A DNA stretch of 64,000 bases, from the NCBI RefSeq assembly GCF_963082655.1, contig NC_081555.1:28815266-28879265 (forward strand), read 5' to 3'. The stretch comes from Stomoxys calcitrans. Its lineage: Eukaryota; Arthropoda; Insecta; Diptera; Muscidae. The notes below the pieces were generated by a model. That model was not told where the DNA came from and did not search any database. It saw only the letters and a list, made by a program, of their open reading frames with translations. Both the position numbers and the translations under genes were made by a program. This document shows, piece after piece, positions 1 through 12,664 of the stretch (within the stretch, counting starts at the first letter, position 1; every line of letters begins with the position of its first letter).

Positions 1-950
1 CCATGAGTTGAACAATGAATTAAAAATTAAAAAATTAAAAAAAAAAAATGTAGAACTTTAGCAAATTTTAAATTGTGTTCTTGCTTTTGAATTTTCTGTT
101 GTTTGCTCCTCTTGCTTAAATATTCCATCCGTTGTACAAAATCCCTTCCTGGTGAATTCTTAAAATTCATTTTGATTGCTTGTCACTTAGACGCAATGGC
201 ACTTCAGTTGGCATTCTGCTCCGAAATGGCTTTTGATAATTCCCTTAATTTATGGAATATTTGATTATTCGACATTTTTATTGTGCCGTTTGTTTGTACT
301 GCTCCGTGAACGAAGCAACCAACGAATGAACGAAAACAGCGAATTGAATGAATGAATGAATGTTTGCACAGCAGTTTTTGTAGTTGTTGTTGTTGCTGTG
401 GGGGCGAAGGCACGGAAATGGAATTTAATTTGGAAATCCCTCAATAGGGGGAATTGGAAATTTCATCTAACCCCAAAAGTAATATTTCCTGCCCATTGTG
501 GGGCTTAAATTAACAGCTTCGTTTCGTTTTGTTGCGTTGTTGGCGTTGCGTGGTTGAGCAACGATCCTTAACTCAATTTCTGTGGTCCTTTATGTTGCAT
601 CAGCTTAAATGGCAACTTCAGTGCTGATGGTTATGATGATAATTATGATGTTTGTAATGATAATATTGTTGGCTTTGAGGCCAAAGTTCTATATTTTCCA
701 TTTTCTTTTCTTTTTTTTTTCTTACCCAAGTTTCCGCTACTTTCAGAGGGGGTGGAGGGATTTTCGGCCAACAACAAAAATTCCAATTAAACTTAAGAAT
801 AGTTCATTCAAGCAATGAACACAACAAAAAGCAGTCTTAATAGAAAAATCGTTTACAAAAGAAAGCACAGAATGCCACACATGGCAAATATACAAACAGA
901 CATATGGGGCAGTTCATGATAAAACAGGCAATTTTCTCTAAAGACTTAGT
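1..950. other. Non-coding stretch, no gene seen
   Basis: AT-rich sequence with short simple repeats, including a GAAT run near 341-362 and poly-T near 710-720. The frames on both strands are short and have no protein-like composition. It could be intron or intergenic DNA. Nothing firmer can be said. Confidence 0.6.
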
Positions 951-1995
951 TTAGATTAGGTTAGGTTTAAGTGGCAGTCTGCCATCAGACTCACTTAGAT
1001 GTTTTCGTCCATTGTGATACCACTGGATCAGAAGAAGGAATATGCCTTCTAGTTCCTACCGTTGAACCCTCCAGATCGCTTTAAAAAGCCCAATAACTTG
1101 AGAATGTTCACATCCGCTAAATCAGACAGGTACTCAAAGAAATGAGAACCTACAGTGAGACTCCTTCTGACTGCTAGTGCGGGACACACACACAGAAGTT
1201 GTTTTATAGTCTCTCCTTCTCCGATATCCTCTCAGCTTCTGCAAAAGTCGTTGCTGGCAACCTTCGGTCTGTCAGCATGTTTTCCAATTAGACAGTGACC
1301 TGTCATGACGGACACAATGACTCAGACGTCTATTCTAGACAGTGTCAGCAAAGCGGTGGACCTCTTTAAGTCTAGTCTAGACCACATAGTTTTGGAATGC
1401 CTCTCTTTATGACCATCTATCATTCGTTGTCCTTCGGGACTGGTCCTGAAAACTTCGCTTACATGTCGCTAAAGACATACCCACAGATTCCAGTTTCCCT
1501 GGAATGTGTAGGGTGGTTCCTAGTCTCGCAAGCTCGTCCGTTTTATAATTCCCTGGAATATCTCTGTGACCCGGCACCCAGAACAGGTGAATATTGAACT
1601 CTTCAGCCATATGTTTGAGAGATCTACGACAGTGAGGGCTGTTTTTGTGTTCAAAAATACTTTCTCCAGGGATTTAATGGCTGCCCGTCTGGCTGGCTGT
1701 CTGTAGAAGATATTTATGCCAAAAGTTGCAATGACATTATATCTTAGCCATTCCACCACCTGCTTAATTGCAAGGATCTCCATTGGTACACGCTGCAGTG
1801 GTCGGGTAACCGATATGACCAGTTCTGGATCTTTAGAGTACACCCCAAAGCTCGTCTGGTTGTTTAATTTGGGACAATCCGTACAGAAGTCTATCTAACT
1901 TCCATTATCGACACATGACCAGGGATAAAGCTTCCTTAGCCTCACGGCAGTGATCGCAGCAATTTGTCTAGCCACAATGTCTAGAGGCATTAGAT
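951..1995 (-). mobile_element. 5'-truncated LINE: RNase H and C-terminal part
   Basis: On the minus strand this reads as the 3' end of ORF2 of a non-LTR retrotransposon of the RNase H-bearing type (I/LOA/R1 group). What is left: a fragment with AIKQVVEWL around 1,740-1,770, the HLFWVPGHRDIPGN block around 1,555-1,600 with DELARLG after it, and a cysteine-rich tail ending LLCVCPALAVRR near 1,170-1,200. The RT domain is missing. In-frame stops and shifts (for example in the CRS.EDIGE stretch) show that it is dead. The 3' end is at 951, where the minus strand closes with a TTAAACCTAACCTAATC-like tail. The same family is present at 13,443-14,101 and 44,851-46,950. Family assignment below group level is not certain. 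Confidence 0.8.
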
Positions 1996-2004
1996 GTAAA
2001 TTTT

Positions 2005-3480
2005 CCTTATAGACAAAATTTCAAAGAAAGTTTTCCTAAAGACAAATTTTTTCATTTTCCCTAAAGACAAATTTTTAATAAAAGTTTCTCTTAAGACAAT
2101 TTTTTCATAAAATGAACCCTAAGGGCAAAATGTTGACGAAATTTCCCTAAAGACAAAATATCCATGAAAAATGCAATTTTTCCTAAAGACAAAATTTTTA
2201 TAAAATTTTCCCTTAAAAAAAATTTTTCCCAAAAGCAACTATTCTATAAAATTGTGCCTGAGTACAAAATTTTCATGAAATTTTCCTTTAGGACAAAATT
2301 TCTATGACATTTTCGTTTAGAACAAAATTTCTATGAAATTTTTCTTTAGGACAAAATTTCTATGAAATTTTCCTTTAGGACAAAATTTCTATGAAATTTT
2401 CCCCAAGAACAAAATTTCCATGAAAAATTTTAATAAAAGTTTCCCCAAAGACAAAATATCAATCAAATTTTCCCTAAAGATAAAATTTTCCCTTAAGAAC
2501 AAATTGCAAGCAAATTTTCCCTATAGAAAAAATTGCAAGCAATTTTTCCCCAAAGACAAAATTTCAATGAAATTTTCCCTGAAGAAAAATTTCAATGAAA
2601 TTTTCTTTGAAGAAAAATTTTCATGAAATTTACCCTAACGACAAAATATCCTTGAAACATGAAATTTTCCAAGAACACAAATTTTCCATGAAATTTTCCA
2701 CCAAGGCAAAATTTTTATGCAATTTCAATGAAATTTCCCTATAGACAAAATTTCAAGCAAATTTTCCCTAAAAACAAATTTTCATGAAATTTTCCCTGAC
2801 AAATGACAAATTTTCAAAAAAAGTTTTGCTAAAGACAAATTTTTCACGAAATTTACCCTAACGACAAAATGTTGATGATATTTTCCCTAAAGACAAAATA
2901 TCCATAAAACATAATTTCCATGAAATTTTCCACCAAGGCAAATTTGCTTTGCAATTTTTCCTACAGACAAAGATTTCACAAAATTTTCCCAAAAGCAACT
3001 ATGAAATTGTGCCTGAGTACAACATTTCTATGAAATTTTCCGTTAAGACAAAATTTTTATAAAATTTTCCCCAACAACAAAATTTTCATTAAATTACCCT
3101 AAGGACCAAATTTGCATGAAATTTTCTCTTAACACAAAAATTCAATGAAATTTTCCATAAAAGTTTCCCTGAATTTTTTTTTATGCAAACAAAATTTCAT
3201 TGAAATTTTCTCTAAAGCACAAATTTCCATAAAATTTTCTCTAAGGACAAAATTTTCATTGAATATTTCTCTAAAGATAAAATTTCCATGAAATCTTTCT
3301 CAAAAAACAAAATTTCCGTGCAATTTATTTAAAGACAAAATTTCCATTAAATTTCCTCTAAGACAAAATATCTTTGAAACTATCTTTAGAGATAAAATTT
3401 CCATGAAATTTCCTCTAAGTACAAAATGTCCCCGAAATTTTCTCTAATAACAAAATATACAGCAATTTTCTTCAAATTAT
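2005..3480. repeat. AT-rich palindromic minisatellite, about 29-30 bp unit
   Basis: About 1.5 kb of imperfect tandem copies of a unit built as GACAAAATTTC(T/C)ATG followed by AAATTTTCCCTAAA, with roughly 45-50 units. Each unit holds the small inverted repeat AAATTTCATGAAATTT, so the array is a chain of potential hairpins. Units differ by single bases and small indels, so the array is old or poorly homogenised. Open frames inside it are by-products of the repeat. Confidence 0.85.
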
Positions 3481-5776
3481 TCATAAAATGTTTTGGAAAA
3501 CACCATTTTAATGCATTTTTTCTAAATTAATTTTTTTCCCAATTTTCCCTTTGCTTATGGAAAGTCCCATATGCCTGTACCTATACATGTGTATGTACAA
3601 CAATCACAGATGTAAAGTTCTTTACACTTGCTTTCGTGTGTAATGATTCCCAGCAGGATATTCGTACATAATACACACTCATCGAGGTTCGATACACACC
3701 CACAAACGCACGCACTAGTATTCACTAAGGACTTTCACAAAAAGTTGGTTAACAGACAGACGAACAGACAGACAGACAGACGGTATTTGGTATTTGTTCC
3801 GGCAAAGAAAATACGGGAAAAAGGAAAGACGTGCACATCGTTCAACTTTTATGTGCTGCGTGTTAAATATTCGCTGCAAAAAAAAAAAAAAAGAAAAAAC
3901 CGGCTAAAACAACAAATGCCCAAAAAGTTGGGTGGGTGGAAGAGAGCCCCCTTAAGTACGTGGGTATTCCTGAAAGGATACGCACACATTGTCACGTTCA
4001 TAGAACTTACAACCAAACCACCACCAACACCTCCATTTGAAACTTTAACTAACTTGCCAAAGACAATTTCCCTTCCGAAACTTTTTTGTTGTCCCCTCAC
4101 TGTGAAAGTTCGCCTCACATTTCCACTTGCCAAAAATTCTACGCATACACACGCACACACTCCCTCAACTTAGTTGGTCCTTTGGAAGGGAATTGTTTTC
4201 ATTTTATCCGGCTGTTCTCTATATTTTTGATGCGTTGATACGGAAATTTTCCATATTCCATTTGGTTTTTGGCGAAAAATCAATAAAGCGCATGCGCTCT
4301 TTCAACCACAGGAACTCAGTGAAATCCTGTCTCAGAGTCTTGCAGAGCATTTTTGGGCAGAAAATCCCCAAAAAGGCAACATGGAAAAATTACGGAAAAT
4401 TTAAAGCTATTCACAAACGGAAAAATCTTTGTTAGCATAATCAAAGAAATTCCCCATAGAAATAGACACACATATTTTTGTAATGTTACAAAAAATTCCA
4501 ATTTTTCCTATGGAAACAAAAAAGGACAACCACTAAAACTAAAGAGGATTTTTTAAGGATCAACAAAGAGGCAAACAAAAAAAAAATTGATTAACATAAA
4601 TAAAAATTCACAATCACCCACATACATAGATATGCATTTGCCATAGAACAAAGGGATTCATTTTAAGCTGAGGACACTTAAGATTAAAAGCAAAATAAAT
4701 ATTTTTTTTGTTTTAAAAAAAGAGTCCTATTTAGGCCAATAACCCAATGGTACCTTATTTGTCCCATATATCCTTTTAAACAAACATTGGGCTTGAACTG
4801 AAGAAATAATCTACCTTAGTCTTAGGCAAAGGAATGAAAGATTTCTTTAGCCTAAGACTGAAATGGCTTACTGGGAGTAAGTTGAGAAAAAAATAAATGA
4901 GAATAGTTTTTATGCATAGTACAGTGACAAAAGCAGCAATTTTTTGGCTGTGTATTTGTGGTTAGTAGGCGACTAAAACATCTTGTCCCTAATTTAACCC
5001 AGAGGATTATGGGCTACCTTAATTCACATAAAAGCCACATTCTGCGGTCGGCACCCGTTCAAAAAGTGAGAAACCCCATTGGTCACATTATGATAAAAGG
5101 AAGATTTATTCAGCATATTGGAAGAGCTGACCTATGAGCTTACATTTATTGGGATTATTACCTTGTTGCAATCGAAGTTTGTACGAGTCTAAGCGTAGCT
5201 AGAAGTCGACAAGCAGCAAACGCAATGTTTGGCAATGACATATTCCCCTCGGCTGTCCCAACAGCTTGGTGAAAACACTCCTTTTCCGATGACAAAGCGC
5301 CTCCATGGCAAACCATTACTCGCTCAATAGAAAATGCCATGAAATCCGTACTTGGATATTAAAAGCCTTGCTCAAGAAACCCATGCTTTGTTCAGGAGTG
5401 CCGAAATGCTACTTAAACCAAGAAAACGGCATAAAGAGCAACTCTGTAGTCAGTAGAAACGCGCCAGTCGAAAGGGTTGTATCGGGAGAAACTTTTATTC
5501 CTCATAATGAGTTAAAGGCTGCTATAGTCTTCGGAGCTGGTAGTGTTGAGTAGGAAATTGGATGTATGGGAGTGTATTTCTGTTGGTTTTGGATGTTTTC
5601 CACAGGGTGTCCCTGCTATTCTTTGTGACAGCAGGATGTATCGAAAAAGCCTGCACAAAACCCTTCATTGATGACTAGTTTTGCTGAACTCGTGAACGCC
5701 GAACCCATATGATGTCGTATCAAGACTACTGAAGATAGAGTAAAACGAACAAGTTGCTGGTGAGTAGATAATTTTT
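3481..5776. other. Non-coding stretch with (GACA)n; no gene recognised
   Basis: It holds a short GACA run near 3,752-3,782, poly-A near 3,878-3,896 and CA-rich bits near 4,140-4,165. Around 5,000-5,760 the base composition is more even and both strands show frames of 60-80 codons (5,158-5,340 minus; 5,305-5,553 plus). I recognise no domain there. It may be a decayed transposon or unique DNA. Confidence 0.5.
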
Positions 5777-6505
5777 AACAAGTAAAAGCGTGCTAAGTTC
5801 GGCCGGGCCGAATCTTGGGAACCCACCACCATCGATTCTGCTAAAATATGGGAGCTGTATCTGGTTATGGAACGATTTGGACCGTACTTGGCAAAGTTGT
5901 TTAAAGTTATAACAGAACACTATGTGCAAAATTTCAACCAAATCGGACAAAAATTGCGACTTCCAGGTGCTCAAAAAGTCAAATCGGGAGATCGGTTTAT
6001 ATGACAGCTATATCATGTTCCTTACCGATTAGGACCGTACTTGGCAAAGTTGTTTAGAGTTATAACATAACACTATGTGCAAAATTTCAGCTAAATCGGA
6101 AAAAAATTGCGGCTTCCAGGAGCTTAAAAAGTCATATCGGGAGATCGGTTTATATGGAAGCTATATCATGTTCCTATCATGTTCCTATGTTCGGGAACAC
6201 TATGTACAAAATTTCAGCCAAATTGGATGAAAATTGAGGCTTCCAGGGGCTCAAGAAGTCAAATCGGGAGATCGGTTTATATGGGATCTATATCCAAATC
6301 TGTACTAATATGGCCCATTTGCCATTCCCAACGACCTACATCAATAATAAGTATCTGTGCAAAATTTCAAGCTGCTAGCTTTACGCGTTCGACCGCTATC
6401 GTGATTTCGACTGACGGACGGACGGACATGACTAGTTCAACTCTGAATGTCGAGACGATCAAGAATATTTATTCTTTATGGGGTCCTAGATTAATATTTC
6501 TATAT
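5777..6505 (-). mobile_element. INE-1/Helentron-like element (HINE), 3' part
   Basis: In INE-1 orientation the element reads on the minus strand. Its 3' end is at 5,777 (ACTTGTT preceded by the palindrome TTCGGCCCGGCCGAA). Internal units of about 150 bp follow, then a (GTCY)n block at about 6,412-6,428 and the AGAATATTTATTC block near 6,460-6,480. The 5' terminal TATACCC sequence is lost at the junction with the next element. It encodes no protein. Confidence 0.75.
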
Positions 6506-7414
6506 TTGGATATAGCTGTCATATGTGGGCCCAAAAACTTTCGCTGAGAATTGGCTGAAAATTGGTGCAAGGAGTTGTGTAAGGCCCCTCGACGTTCCTA
6601 TCGAGAATAGCCTGGATAGGTGTATATTGGGATATAGCTGTCATATATAATGATCTTCCGATAAAGGGTGTTGAGCCCAAAAAAGGCGCATTTGTTATCC
6701 GTTTTCGCTGAAATTTGGCACAATGAGTTTTGTTAGGTCCCCCGATGTTCGTATCGAGTATGGTCTAGATTGGGCTATATTGAAATAGAACTGTCATATA
6801 TACCGATCTCCCGATTTACGTTCCTGAACCCATAAAACCAACGTCTATTACCCGATTTGGCACCTGAGAAGGGTCCATATTTGCTTATATTTGCCATACA
6901 GACTGATATTCCGATTTAAATTCTTGGGCCCATAAAAGATACATTTTCTATCCGATTGAAATTTGGTACAATGAGTTGTTTTAGGCCCCTTGACGTTCGT
7001 ATCAAGTATGGTCTAGATCAGGTTATGTTGATATATAGCTATCATATATACCGATCTCCCGATTTACGTTCTTGGGCCCATAAAACCAACATTTACCTTC
7101 AGATTTCGCTGAAATTTGGCACAATGAGTTGTTTTGGACCTTAAAATATCCTTCCCGCATATGGTGGATATCGGATTATGTTTGGATAAATCAGCCATAT
7201 AGGCCAATATTCTATCTTACCGTCGTAAACAGTGAAATTATATTAGACCCCCAGACGTCCGTACCGAATTTGCCCCAAATTGAACCATAATTCGACATAA
7301 CTACTAAGGGTTCATATATGTTGCATTTACACCTGATTTGTACTAAGGGGTGTTAATATATATATAGCCCAGGTGGCGGATATTCAAAGTTCGACCGGCC
7401 CAACTTAATGCATT
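6506..7414 (+). mobile_element. HINE, 5'-truncated, gggccCATAAAA subtype
   Basis: Units of about 157 bp with the pattern CCGATCTCCCGATTTACGTT...GGGCCCATAAAA run to a 3' hairpin remnant TTCGACCGGCCCAACTTAATG near 7,390-7,412. This subtype resembles the elements at 39,241-40,106 and 60,170-60,745. It abuts the next HINE head to tail with almost no sequence between them. Confidence 0.7.
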
Positions 7415-8905
7415 TTTATACCCTTCATCAACGGATGGGGGTGTACTAATTCCGTTTAAAGCACTTCTAAATATGCGTCCAAGACCCCATATAGTATACA
7501 TCTTCTTGATCGTCTTGTCATTTTAAGTCGATCTAGCCATGTTCGTCCGTCTGACTGTCGAAAGCACGATAACTTTCGAAGGAATATAGCTAGACGATTG
7601 AAATTTTACAAAATATTTCTTATTAATGCAGGTCGGTTGAGTTGTGAATTGGCCAAATCGGTATAGCTGCCATATAAACCTATCTCGCATCTTGACTTCT
7701 TGAGCCTCTAGAGGGCGCAATTCTTATCCGATTTGCACGTAGTGTTCTGTTATGATTTCCAACATCTGTGCCAAGTATTGTTCAAATCAGTCCATAATCT
7801 GATATAGCTGCCATATTAAACGATCTCGGGTCCTGACTTGAGCCGCTAGGGTGCGCAATTATTCGTGGATTTGGCTGAAATTATGCATAAAGTGTTTTGT
7901 TATAACTTCCAAGGACTGTGCCAACCAACTTTCAAAAATTGTTGCCGTCATAATAGCCGATCTGGAATCTTGACTTCTTGAGCAGCTAGCTACCATATAA
8001 ACCGATCTGGGGTCTTGACATATTGAGCCTCTAGAGGGCGCAATTCTTATCCGATTTGGTCGAAATTTTCACGTAGCTTTTTGTTATGACTTCCAATAAC
8101 TGTACCAATTGTTGTTCAAATCAGTGCATAATCTGATATAGCTGCCATATAAACCAATCTTGGTTCTTGACTTCTTGATCCGCTAGGGGGCGCAATTATT
8201 ACCCGATTTGGCTGAAATTTTGCATTAAGTATTTTATTTTAACTTCTAACAACTGTGGCAAGTATGGTCTAAATCGGTTCATAACCGGATATATCTGCTT
8301 TATAAGACGTTCTAGGTCGCTAGCTGCAATATAAACCGATCTGGGGTTTTGACTTCTTGACCCTGTAGAGTGCGTAATTATTATCCGATTGGTATAAAAT
8401 GAAGTCTTTCGGCAGTCTTGGCATGAAGTCTTTCGTTTTAACTTCCAACAATTGTGCCAAGTATGGTCTAAATCGGTTCATAACCTGATATAGCTGCCAT
8501 ATAAGCCGATGTAGGATCTTGACTTCTTGAGCCGCTAGAGGGCGCAATTATTATCCGATTTGGCTATTATTTGTCATGAAGTGTTTTCTTTCGTCTTCCA
8601 ATAACTATGTCCAGTATGGTCAAAATCGGTGCACAACCTGATATATCTCCTATATGAACCGATCTCCCGATTCTTTTCCGATTTGGCTGAAATTTCGCTC
8701 AATGACTTCCACTATGGTCTTCAACATCCAAACCAAGTATGGCCTGGATCGGTCCATAACCAGATATAGCTTAAATCGCATGTCAAATTTTATCCGTTGT
8801 CCTTTGTTTGCCTTTAAAGTGATACCGGGCAAGGAACTTAACAAATGCGATCCATGGAGGGTATATACGGTTCGGCCCGGCCGTACTAAGCACGTTTTTA
8901 CTTGT
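7415..8905 (+). mobile_element. HINE, essentially full length
   Basis: It starts with TTTTATACCC and a GGATGGGGGTGTACTAATT motif. A diverged AGTATAC-ATC-TTCTTGATCG block and a (GTCY)n remnant GTTCGTCCGTCTGACTGTC near 7,540-7,560 follow. About seven internal units of 150-155 bp come next (GACTTCTTGAGCC...GCCATATAAACCGATCT). The end is TGGAGGGTATATACGGTTCGGCCCGGCCGTACTAAGCACG and TTTTACTTGTTTT. The terminal TATACCC and GGGTATA motifs form subterminal inverted repeats, as in DINE-1. No coding capacity. Confidence 0.8.
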
Positions 8906-11317
8906 TTTTTTTTTTTTTTTTTGTATTTTTTTATTATCTACCTTACATTTGCCCCACTGTGCCTCTAAGTAATGTCTATTACATTTGCTTTTGATGTTGT
9001 GAAATAATTTTCGTATTATTTCATTTCGTGCAAATGAAATACAGGCACTAGTCAAAGTGCATATGTGTTGGTAGTAGAAGATATTCGTGTATATCTCATA
9101 AATATTTACGATTACGGAACATTTGGTAAAATAACACACACACACAAGCATACGCACAAAAAGGCAACGGAAAAACGTTGAGGAATAATGCGGGGACATA
9201 TATTTGCAACATTAACATAAATCTGAAGTCATAAACTTTTGGGTGTGCCGCTGTGCCGTTTTCTTTTACGAGGGCGCATATACATACATAAAAGTCTTGC
9301 TGGCGCAGATAACCAACGATATGGGAAACTATGACGACGATAAGAGCAATAACAGTAACAGGGAGAGAGATAACTGGATAAAGCAGATAGGCCTCAGAGA
9401 GAGAGCCAAAGAGATAGGGGGAGGAAAGCGTTTGCTGTATAAATTTATGATTTAAGTTCATGTGTATAAATTCTTAACATACAAATAAATGTAAAGGCAT
9501 GAAAAAGCAAAGGCATATGGAAAACTAGAAACCCGGAAGAGAAAACCATTCCAAGAGGAAAAATCTTTGGAAATGTAAACAAAAGAGAAAAAAGGGAATT
9601 AAAAGAGAGAGCCACAAGAAAATACTTATGAGCTTAAAGAATTTTCCACCACTTTCCTTTTGTGCAAGCGCCGTTTGGAATTTTCCCTCAAAGTATATTT
9701 AAGGCTTGCTCTGCCATTCTCAATCTCTTTCTTTAACTCTCTCTCTCTCTCTCTCAGTTTTTATGTTATTGGAAATTCTCATGAACACAAATGCATTTTA
9801 TGCGATTGTGGAAAATGGGATTTTTGATTTAAATTAAAAGTAATTTAAAGCCGCATTATAATGATTGCCTAGATTTTTGGATTTCTTTAGTATAGAAACA
9901 GGATTTTGGTATTATACCAACTAACTATCCAAGTATGACTGGGTGGGTATTAGGTGTGTTATCTAGCTATTGCTTAGTGCTGTGAAGGAATATCAATGTA
10001 GGGTCTCAAACAAGCATAGGTGGTGAACCTAACGTTTGTCCTCTTGGCACTCTTACACCCCAACATGCTCATACACACATGGCTTAGTTTCGCTGGTTCA
10101 TGCAACGAAAGTTCAATATCCTTTGACGAAGTGTATTAACACTGGTGCTCACTCAAAACCAGGTGACTTTCCATAATTCCAACTCTTAAAGGGTAAACAT
10201 AACACTCCCTACTTTCAAGCATGTCCTTTGAGAGTGTATGAGTGGGTATGTGTGTCTGTGTGCGCGCTTTCCTTATGACTTGAACTGTATGACAATATGC
10301 CATAAAGGCAGCGGTTATTTGAATTTTGTTTTTGCTAAGATTTGTTCTTCTTCTGCCATCATCAAACATTCATTCACACGTTCATACGTAAATTTAAAGG
10401 ATCTAAGGATTTCATCACTGTTTACCAAACAGCACCAGCAGCAGCTGTAGTTTAGGAAATTGAGTTATTCTTCATAACTCAAGGAAATGTAAGCGATTTG
10501 ATATGCCTTGGTTTTTCTATTGCCATTTCTTTTTTCTTGGGCAGGTTATATAAAAAAATAACAAACCCCATATCTACACTTTTCCATCCTTACATCTTTC
10601 ATTTATAAATCTTTTCATTGTATTGAGAAAGAAGAACATGAATGCTTTTTCTTTATCTTCATCAAGAGGAAAAACATTGTAAATGTTGAGAAGAAAGAAA
10701 AATGATATAAACCCGGCCATATTTCCCAACCCTCGAATTTATCTTTGGTTGGGTGTTTTTGATTCATGGTACGTATTTACATTGTTGGTTGGTACGCAGC
10801 AGTATGTGCTTATCCACCATTATTCCTCACATCTTGAAAGCATCTTCATTTTTCTTTCACTTTTGTTTTCAATTCTATGCCTGTGTCTGTGTCTCAGATA
10901 AACTTGAGCTTATTAGGCCCTCCGTGCCATCTTTATTCAGCCATTAATTTATGATCTATGCTGCTGTTTATGGGCCATCATTAAAGTGATTAAGTGGCTT
11001 ATAAAAGAGCCTCGTTAATGAACCTCAAACGAGTAACATATTGAAGGGGTGCTTTTTTTCTTTTTGTTTGTTGCTTCTTCTTTTTGTTAAAAACAAAATA
11101 TCTAAACCACAAAGTGACTTTCTCTAAATTAATGACCGCAAACGCATTTCGTTACTTCCTGATAAGTATTTTTTTTTTTTTTTGGCTAAATTAACACTCA
11201 ACTGAGAAGAAAGTTTTTATAGGATTTTTTTTTAAATTAAATACCCTAGAATACGAGTATAAGTTGAAATGGTTGTTTTATTATACTTTCATACATGTGT
11301 ACAATATATATTAAATA
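8906..11317. other. Unique-looking non-coding DNA with simple repeats
   Basis: It has (CA)n near 9,131-9,146, GA-rich runs near 9,360-9,425, (CT)n near 9,735-9,757 and several T tracts. A 121-codon minus-strand frame at 9,096-9,461 is hydrophobic because of CT/GA-rich sequence. I do not accept it as a gene. Composition is that of intron or intergenic sequence. Confidence 0.55.
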
Positions 11318-11660
11318 AGTAGAAACGTGCTAAGTTAGGCTGGGCCAATTCTGGGGTACCCATAACCATGAAATGATTCTACTTAAAATTGACATTTGTG
11401 TACTTTATATATAAAATTTTGTCAAAATCAGCCAAAAATTTAAGTTTTTTCAGGCTGTAGAAGACTCAATTAGAGATCGGTTTATTGGTGAGCTTCACTA
11501 GGTTATAGACCAATTTAGACCATACTTACCACGGATATTGGAAGTCATCACAGAAAACTGCATGCGAAATTTAAGCCAAATGGCATAACAATTGGGGCTT
11601 CCAAGGACTTAAGGGCGCAAATCAGGAGATTGGTTCATCAAGAAGCTATATCAGATTGAA
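11318..11660 (-). mobile_element. HINE 3' part, split by SINE insertions
   Basis: A degraded 3' end (AAGTAGAAACGTGCTAAGTT, then a worn hairpin) is followed by two internal units. The HINE breaks at 11,660, where two SINEs sit. HINE-like sequence resumes at about 12,220 with CCGATTTAGAAATATTAG. Confidence 0.65.
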
Positions 11661-11890
11661 GGAGAGCACCGTGGTACAGAGGTAAGCATGTCCCCTTACT
11701 AATGCTGGCTGCATTTGTGAGATATCCTGCCATGTTAAATTTTCTCTACCAAGTGGTGTCGCTATGCGGCACGCCGTTCGGACTCGGCATAAAAAGGAGG
11801 CCCCTTATCATTGAGCTTAAAACTTTAATCGGTCTAATCTCATTGATGTGAGAGAAGTATCCCCTGTTCCTTAATGCAATATTCAAGGGA
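11661..11890 (+). mobile_element. tRNA-derived SINE, internally deleted
   Basis: The head begins GGAGAGCACCGTGGTACAGAGG (A-box-like). It then jumps straight to the body CTAATGCTGGCTGCATTTG, so the B box region is deleted. The body includes CGTTCGGACTCGGC, ATAAAAAGGAGGCCCC and TTATCATTGAGCTTAAA. It lies 5'-to-5' opposite the next copy, as half of an inverted pair. Confidence 0.75.
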
Positions 11891-11901
11891 AATTTAGAAG
11901 T

Positions 11902-12219
11902 ATTGCAAATTGCAAATTTTGCCCATGAACATTCAACTAAGGAACAGGGGCAAACTTCTCGCATATCAATGTATGCAGTCCGATTCAAGTTGAAGCTCAA
12001 TGATAAGGGGCCTCCATTTTATAGCCGAGTCCGAACGGCGTGCCGCAGTGCGACACCTCTTTGGAGAGAAGTTTTACATGGCATAGTACCTCACAAATAT
12101 TGCCAGTATTAGGAGGGGCAAACCACCGCTGAAATTTTTTTGATGGTCTCGCCAGGATTTGAATCCAGGCGTTCGGCGTCATAGGCGGACATGCTAACCT
12201 CTGCGCTACGGTGGCCTCC
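11902..12219 (-). mobile_element. tRNA-derived SINE, full length
   Basis: Reading the minus strand, the head is GGAGGCCACCGTAGCGCAGAGG with an A-box-like GTAGCGCAGAGG. A B box GGATTCAAATCC lies at 12,156-12,167. The shared body follows (CCTCCTAATACTGGC, GTGTCGCACTGCGGCACGCC, CTATAAAATGGAGGCCCC). The tail ends in GGGCAAAATTTGCAATTTGC. No open frame of its own is needed: such elements are pol III transcripts moved by LINE machinery. Copies also occur at 25,990, 34,961, 45,085, 52,884, 55,508, 63,585 and 63,856. Confidence 0.85.
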
Positions 12220-12663
12220 GATTTAGAAATATTAGTAGGAGTATATCAGGTTGGAAGGTCTTCCACAGGGAGGAGATGAATGAAGGAACTTTGCTTGTGG
12301 TGGGCCTTGACCAAGTCTCCATGAAAAGTTTGGGTAACACTAAAAAAATGGTGTTCTGTTTTCGTCCAAGACTCTTTTGACATATTGTGTTGGAAGAGAA
12401 GACTTAGATTTGTGGAATATAACTGAAAGGAAATTACCTGATCAACAGATCCTTGTTCATATAGCCATTGCCACCATCGGTATGAAGCAGGGCTGTGGAG
12501 TCGAGCAATTTTGACTCTACTCCGACTGCAGGCAAAGTGCTCTACTTCGACTCGGACTCCGTAGTCTACCCCGGCACTTAAAAATGCTATGTTTCATGCC
12601 CATCACTAAAGAATGGAGGTGAAGTACTTCAACCTAGGCGAGTAGATTATGAATATGTAAAAA
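12220..12663. other. HINE remnant and a GGCTGTGGAGTCG-type repeat
   Basis: After a few tens of bases of HINE there is unassigned sequence. At about 12,487-12,585 lies AGGGCTGTGGAGTCGAGC with several ACTCCGACT motifs on both strands. This degenerate motif is widespread in animal genomes, usually at transposon ends. No gene. Confidence 0.5.
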
Positions 12664-12664
12664 C

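Noticed and set aside
3628..4173. 181-codon plus-strand frame, the second longest overall
   Set aside because: Composition follows GACA and CA repeats and a poly-A run. No domain, no codon bias, no splice support.
9096..9461. 121-codon hydrophobic minus-strand frame resembling a membrane protein
   Set aside because: Its hydrophobic residues come from CT-rich complement of GA-rich DNA. No start context or homology visible.
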